NCBI GenBank assembly: GCA_948956705.1
Contig: CARCZS010000005.1
Location: forward strand, 1-64,000
DNA length: 64,000 nucleotides
Direction: 5' to 3'
DNA from: an uncultured Phocaeicola sp.
GTDB taxonomy: Bacteria > Bacteroidota > Bacteroidia > Bacteroidales > Bacteroidaceae
Below, one piece after another: positions 63,821 to 64,000 of the stretch (its first letter is position 1; each line of letters starts with the position of its first letter). The position numbers were made by a program, and so were the translations under genes. Under the pieces are notes generated by a model. The model was not told the DNA's origin, did not search any database, and saw only the letters and a program-made list of their open reading frames with translations.

Positions 63821-64000
63821 AAAGAGTCTTATTTGTATATATCTGCACCATAATGGCGTGTGTTTCTGTACATGCTTTAGACGATAACGCTTTGCGTGAC
63901 AGCCTTTTCCGTATTTATCATTCCATGCCCGCAGATACGACACGTACGTTGTTTCTCCACAAAGTGTTTACGCAGAATATAGATAAAGATTGGTCGGCGG
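63817..64000 (+). CDS. Exported protein, start of gene only (cut by window edge)
   Basis: The first 61 codons are visible. It starts in an ATGA overlap with the histidine-kinase stop, so it is translationally coupled. A signal peptide (MKRVLFVYICTIMACVSVHA) is followed by ALDDNALRDSLFRIYHSMPAD and TLFLHKVF, which look like the TPR-type periplasmic start of another sensor. It could be a second kinase or a partner of the one before. The frame is open to the window end. Confidence 0.7.
   Translation, partial: MKRVLFVYICTIMACVSVHALDDNALRDSLFRIYHSMPADTTRTLFLHKVFTQNIDKDWSA

Overview
The window is a stretch of a Bacteroides-type chromosome (Bacteroidales, Bacteroides/Phocaeicola group). The evidence is two SusC/SusD outer-membrane pairs, a hybrid two-component sensor-regulator, a FecI/FecR sigma/anti-sigma pair, and many promoters with the Bacteroides -7 box TAnnTTTG, some with a TTG or TTTG about 20 bases upstream. 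I saw no tRNA, rRNA, CRISPR array, transposase or phage gene.

Layout. 1-10.3 kb: a SusC/SusD pair converging on a 1346-residue hybrid two-component regulator, with a repeat-rich 0.8-kb gap between them. 10.3-13.1 kb (minus strand): DUF4491 protein, Lrp/AsnC regulator, DUF6483 protein and CNNM/CBS membrane protein. 13.2-18.3 kb: NUDIX hydrolase, large TPR protein and plug-less beta-barrel protein. 18.4-25.9 kb: topA-aroK, speA-argB, an ECF sigma factor with its membrane partner, and a facing GIN-domain lipoprotein. 26.0-27.6 kb: YgjP-type metalloprotease and an unknown membrane-anchored protein. 28.0-38.8 kb: a second polysaccharide-utilisation-type locus (sigma, FecR, SusC with STN domain, SusD, metallophosphoesterase, GH2 glycosidase); its SusC-to-phosphoesterase part looks AT-richer than its surroundings. 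39.0-49.7 kb: rimP-nusA-infB, cvpA and sufBCDS. 49.9-53.4 kb: split LysO exporter, YhcH-like protein, beta-propeller lipoprotein and rnhB. 53.4-54.3 kb: an inverted copy of the repeat-rich gap at 5.6-6.2 kb. 54.4-58.7 kb: fucP, fucI and a GntR regulator (fucose). 59.0-64 kb: a degenerate histidine kinase, gpmI, an intact histidine kinase, and the start of a further gene cut by the window edge.

How the parts work together. The two SusC/D pairs use the two classical Bacteroides control schemes. The first SusC has no STN domain and lies beside a hybrid two-component system. The second carries an STN domain and follows a FecI/FecR pair. Within the second locus, an identical two-part motif (GACTCATACCT, 13 bases, GTGTT) precedes both fecR and susC and is a candidate promoter for the local sigma factor. 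A separate 63-base block precedes both the sigma gene and the GH2 gene.

The best leads are: an intrinsic-terminator-like hairpin in the 5' leader of rimP-nusA-infB; the shared sigma motif; the inverted pair of 0.6-0.85-kb intergenic elements with exact 21- and 22-base internal periodicity; a 144-base MITE-like repeat in two copies, one between fucI and fucP where fucA and fucK would be expected; and a histidine-kinase-like protein whose phospho-acceptor histidine is an asparagine.
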